Below, one piece after another: positions 62,066-64,000 of a stretch of 64,000 nt of DNA (position 1 is the first letter of the stretch; the number at the start of each line of letters is the position of its first letter). The translations under genes and the position numbers were made by a program. Source of the DNA: Mariniflexile jejuense (GTDB lineage: Bacteria > Bacteroidota > Bacteroidia > Flavobacteriales > Flavobacteriaceae); contig NZ_JBHTJI010000001.1 in assembly GCF_042675665.1 (NCBI RefSeq), positions 186,001 through 250,000 on the forward strand. The letters run 5' to 3'. The notes beneath the pieces are model-generated. The model made no database searches and was not told the origin of the DNA. It saw nothing but the letters and a program-made list of their open reading frames with translations.

Positions 62066-62208
62066 GTTTTTGATAGGGTTTTATTATATTTTGGAAAATC
62101 ACTCCAATTGGCTATGTTGGGTTTTTGGTGTTATGTGCTGCTTTTTAAACAAATATTTGATTATCAATAATCAATTATAATATGATTGTCACTTCAAGCG
62201 AGGTAGAG
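61934..62208 (+). repeat. Direct repeat ATTGTCACTTCAAGCGAGGT plus AGA
   Basis: Copies 61934-61957 and 62185-62208, both preceded by TAATCAATTATA. This resembles the TGTCAnTTCGAGCGnAGT-type intergenic repeat common in flavobacterial genomes. Confidence 0.82.
62011..62040 (+). repeat. 15-bp tandem repeat, two perfect copies
   Basis: TGTTTGTTGTTAAGT twice in a row, followed by TGTTTTAATT which starts a third, degenerate copy. Confidence 0.9.
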
Positions 62209-62757
62209 TGGCAATACTAGTTATTGAATTCATTATGAAGGTATCGACGACACTAGACCAGACATGTGAATTTTAATTATGACAAGTTACGGACAATAAA
62301 AATAAATTAAAACAATAAACTCAAAAACTTATTTCAATGTAACAACTCGATGATTTGCTTGGTTTCTTCGAGAAGTAAATATTGTGATGTCGTTAACCGA
62401 TTTTTATTACTCTTTTAGCGAATTAACTAAATTCCACGCTTTTGAATTGAAAACAATTACTAAATTTACACCATAAATACAAAATTGAATTGATTAATAG
62501 CAGCATTAATTTAATTGTATAACTTAAAAAATATTTCAAACTCTCAATTTTTTGTCTATTTAATAGTATATCAATAGCATTAAAAATATTTACAAATAGT
62601 TATATAAGCTTATTAATTAATTAAAATTTTTATTTATGTTCACTAGAGGGAATCATCACAAAACAGACTACTTAAAAGTTATTAGCGTTAAGCTGATGGT
62701 GTTTTATTGCGCCCAATTTTTCCTTTTGGCATTACTAACTTTATATATTAAGGGTTA

Positions 62758-63888
62758 ATGTTAACTACAACTAAAATATATTTATCATCACCACACATGG
62801 GCGGTTCTGAACAAAAATTTGTTGATGAAGCGTTTGCAACCAATTGGATTGCGCCTTTAGGTCCTAATGTTGATGGTTTTGAACATGATATACAGCAATA
62901 CTTGGGCGATGATGCACACGTAGCTGTTTTAAGTTCTGGTACAGCAGCCATTCATTTAGCACTTCAATTATTAGGAGTTTCTAAAGGTGATGAAGTGTTA
63001 TGCCAAAGTTTTACATTTTCGGCATCAGCAAACCCCATCATCTATCAAGGAGCAACCCCTGTTTTTATTGATAGTGAAGTTGATACTTGGAACATGTCTC
63101 CTGAATTATTAGAAATTGCTATTTTAGACAGGATTGAGCGTTATAAAAAACCTAAAGCCATTATAGCCGTTCATTTATATGGCATGCCTTATAAGGCAAC
63201 TGAAATAAATGCCATTGCAAAAAAATATGATATTCCTGTTGTTGAAGACAGTGCGGAAGCCTTTGGAAGTTTTTACCATGGTAAAGCTTGTGGCACATTG
63301 TCTGATTTAGGGATATTATCATTTAACGGTAATAAAATAATCACAACATCGGGTGGTGGTGCTTTAATAACGCCTAACGAAACATTAAAGGATAAAGCGG
63401 TTTTTTTATCAACCCAAGCTAGAGATGCAGCAGTACATTATGAACATTCACATATTGGTTTTAATTATAGAATGAGCAATGTATTGGCTGGTATTGGACG
63501 TGGCCAAATGGAGGTGTTGGATAAACATGTTGCATTACGACGCAAAAACTTTAATTTTTACAAAGAACACTTATCAAAATATGCGTCTATTTCATTTTTA
63601 GAAGAGCCTGACGGATGTTTTTCAAACAGATGGCTTACTTGTATAAAAACAACATCTTTCGAATTAAGAGAACAGATAAGACACATTCTGTTGGAAGATG
63701 CCATAGAGTCTAGACCTTTATGGAAACCAATGCATACACAACCTATTTTTAAAGATTGTTTGCATTTTACCGATGGCACATCGGAAGCTCTTTTTGAAAC
63801 AGGACTTTGTTTGCCAAGTGGATCCAATTTAAGTTCAACCGACTTAGATAGGATTCTAAATAATATTTTAAAAACCCCCAACTTATGA
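62758..63888 (+). CDS. DegT/DnrJ/EryC1-type aminotransferase (PglE-like)
   Basis: A 376-residue sugar aminotransferase. IYLSSPHMGGSEQKFVDEAF, LSSGTAAIHLALQLLGVSKG, VHLYGMPYK, VEDSAEAFGSFYHGK and the PLP lysine in SFNGNKIITTSGGGA. PglE and related enzymes aminate a 4-keto-6-deoxy UDP-sugar at C4. The next gene overlaps by four bases and looks like the PglF/CapD-type dehydratase that makes this keto-sugar, so together they would supply UDP-4-amino sugar for the PglD-like domain at 36936 and the PglC-type enzymes. Confidence 0.9.
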   Translation: MLTTTKIYLSSPHMGGSEQKFVDEAFATNWIAPLGPNVDGFEHDIQQYLGDDAHVAVLSSGTAAIHLALQLLGVSKGDEVLCQSFTFSASANPIIYQGATPVFIDSEVDTWNMSPELLEIAILDRIERYKKPKAIIAVHLYGMPYKATEINAIAKKYDIPVVEDSAEAFGSFYHGKACGTLSDLGILSFNGNKIITTSGGGALITPNETLKDKAVFLSTQARDAAVHYEHSHIGFNYRMSNVLAGIGRGQMEVLDKHVALRRKNFNFYKEHLSKYASISFLEEPDGCFSNRWLTCIKTTSFELREQIRHILLEDAIESRPLWKPMHTQPIFKDCLHFTDGTSEALFETGLCLPSGSNLSSTDLDRILNNILKTPNL

Positions 63889-64000
63889 TTAATAATTACT
63901 TTACCTATCTCTCACAAAAATATGCTTCTAAATGGCTTGTTTTAGCCATTGATTTAGCTATTGTTTTGGTAACATTTTGTGCTTCTTACTTTATAAGATT
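63885..64000 (+). CDS. PglF/CapD-like nucleotide-sugar 4,6-dehydratase (partial, N-terminus only)
   Basis: An ATG at 63885 overlaps the aminotransferase stop by four bases. The 38 visible codons read MINNYFTYLSQKYASKWLVL and continue with a hydrophobic helix ending FCASYFIRF. This is how membrane-anchored PglF/WbpM/CapD-type dehydratases begin (four helices before the dehydratase domain). The catalytic part is outside the window, so the call rests on the start and on the neighbour. Confidence 0.65.
   Translation, partial: MINNYFTYLSQKYASKWLVLAIDLAIVLVTFCASYFIR

Larger units (their letters stand above)
61732..62757. other. Gene-free, repeat-rich spacer between divergent glycan genes (about 1 kb)
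   Basis: No convincing gene on either strand. It separates the minus-strand capsule operon from the plus-strand aminotransferase and dehydratase genes. The left half (61828-62208) holds interleaved repeats listed below; the right half (about 62280-62757) is AT-rich with nothing I can identify. Confidence 0.7.

Noticed and set aside
62280..62757. Decayed gene in the right half of the 1-kb spacer
   Set aside because: No frame longer than a few dozen codons and no recognisable protein motif on either strand.

Overview
The window looks like chromosomal DNA of a marine-type Flavobacteriaceae bacterium (Bacteroidota). The base composition is very AT-rich, promoters resemble the TTTG / TAnnTTTG type, start sites have A-rich leaders rather than strong Shine-Dalgarno motifs, and one secreted enzyme ends in a type IX secretion (T9SS) sorting domain. 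No rRNA, tRNA, CRISPR array or insertion sequence was recognised.

Positions 1-21100 are a housekeeping and mixed region. It holds a secreted zinc metalloprotease (partial), a Gfo/Idh/MocA oxidoreductase, YebC, pterin carbinolamine dehydratase, an RmlD-like reductase, glutaminase, GcvT, a secreted sugar dehydrogenase of the PQQ/sGDH fold, a DUF3667 membrane protein, UvrA, an ECF-like sigma factor with a 48-residue companion ORF, endonuclease III without the usual Fe-S cysteines, a Bcp peroxiredoxin, a conserved protein of unknown function, an MBL hydrolase, a small XRE regulator with a cluster of palindromic sites, an M14 peptidase and an Lrp regulator.

Positions 21279-40498 are a surface-glycan modification and assembly cluster. 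An MBOAT acyltransferase on the plus strand meets a long minus-strand series. In transcription order the series encodes a GT4 glycosyltransferase, a PglC-type phosphoglycosyltransferase, a PglD/NeuD-FemAB fusion protein, a PLP-dependent decarboxylase, a second phosphoglycosyltransferase, an ATP-grasp ligase, six tandem divergent paralogues of a FemAB/GNAT-like transferase, a smaller GNAT-like protein, a small membrane-anchored protein, an HTTM membrane protein and an SGNH-like protein. The tandem six-paralogue array with amine-producing and amide-forming enzymes upstream is the most novel-looking part of the window. I infer, without proof, a pathway that hangs amino-acid or acyl-amine groups on a glycan or glycolipid.

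Positions 40700-45231 are a boundary region with two lineage-restricted unknown proteins, a 163-bp tandem duplication and a large beta-helix lipoprotein.

Positions 45277-61731 are a classical Wzx/Wzy capsule or O-antigen-like operon on the minus strand: UDP-GlcNAc 4-epimerase (TviC/WbpP type), UDP-HexNAc 6-dehydrogenase (TviB/WbpA type), flippase, five GT4 and one GT2 glycosyltransferases, two left-handed beta-helix O-acetyltransferases, a pyruvyl transferase, a GINT1-like protein, an EpsG-type polymerase and a deacetylase-like protein. The flippase is out of frame at an A10 tract just inside its start codon, and a 4x7-bp repeat directly precedes the start. This suggests a contingency locus, or else a sequencing error.

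Positions 61732-62757 are a gene-free, repeat-rich spacer. After it, plus-strand genes for a DegT-type aminotransferase and the beginning of a PglF/CapD-like dehydratase start, probably supplying a diaminosugar for the phosphoglycosyltransferases.
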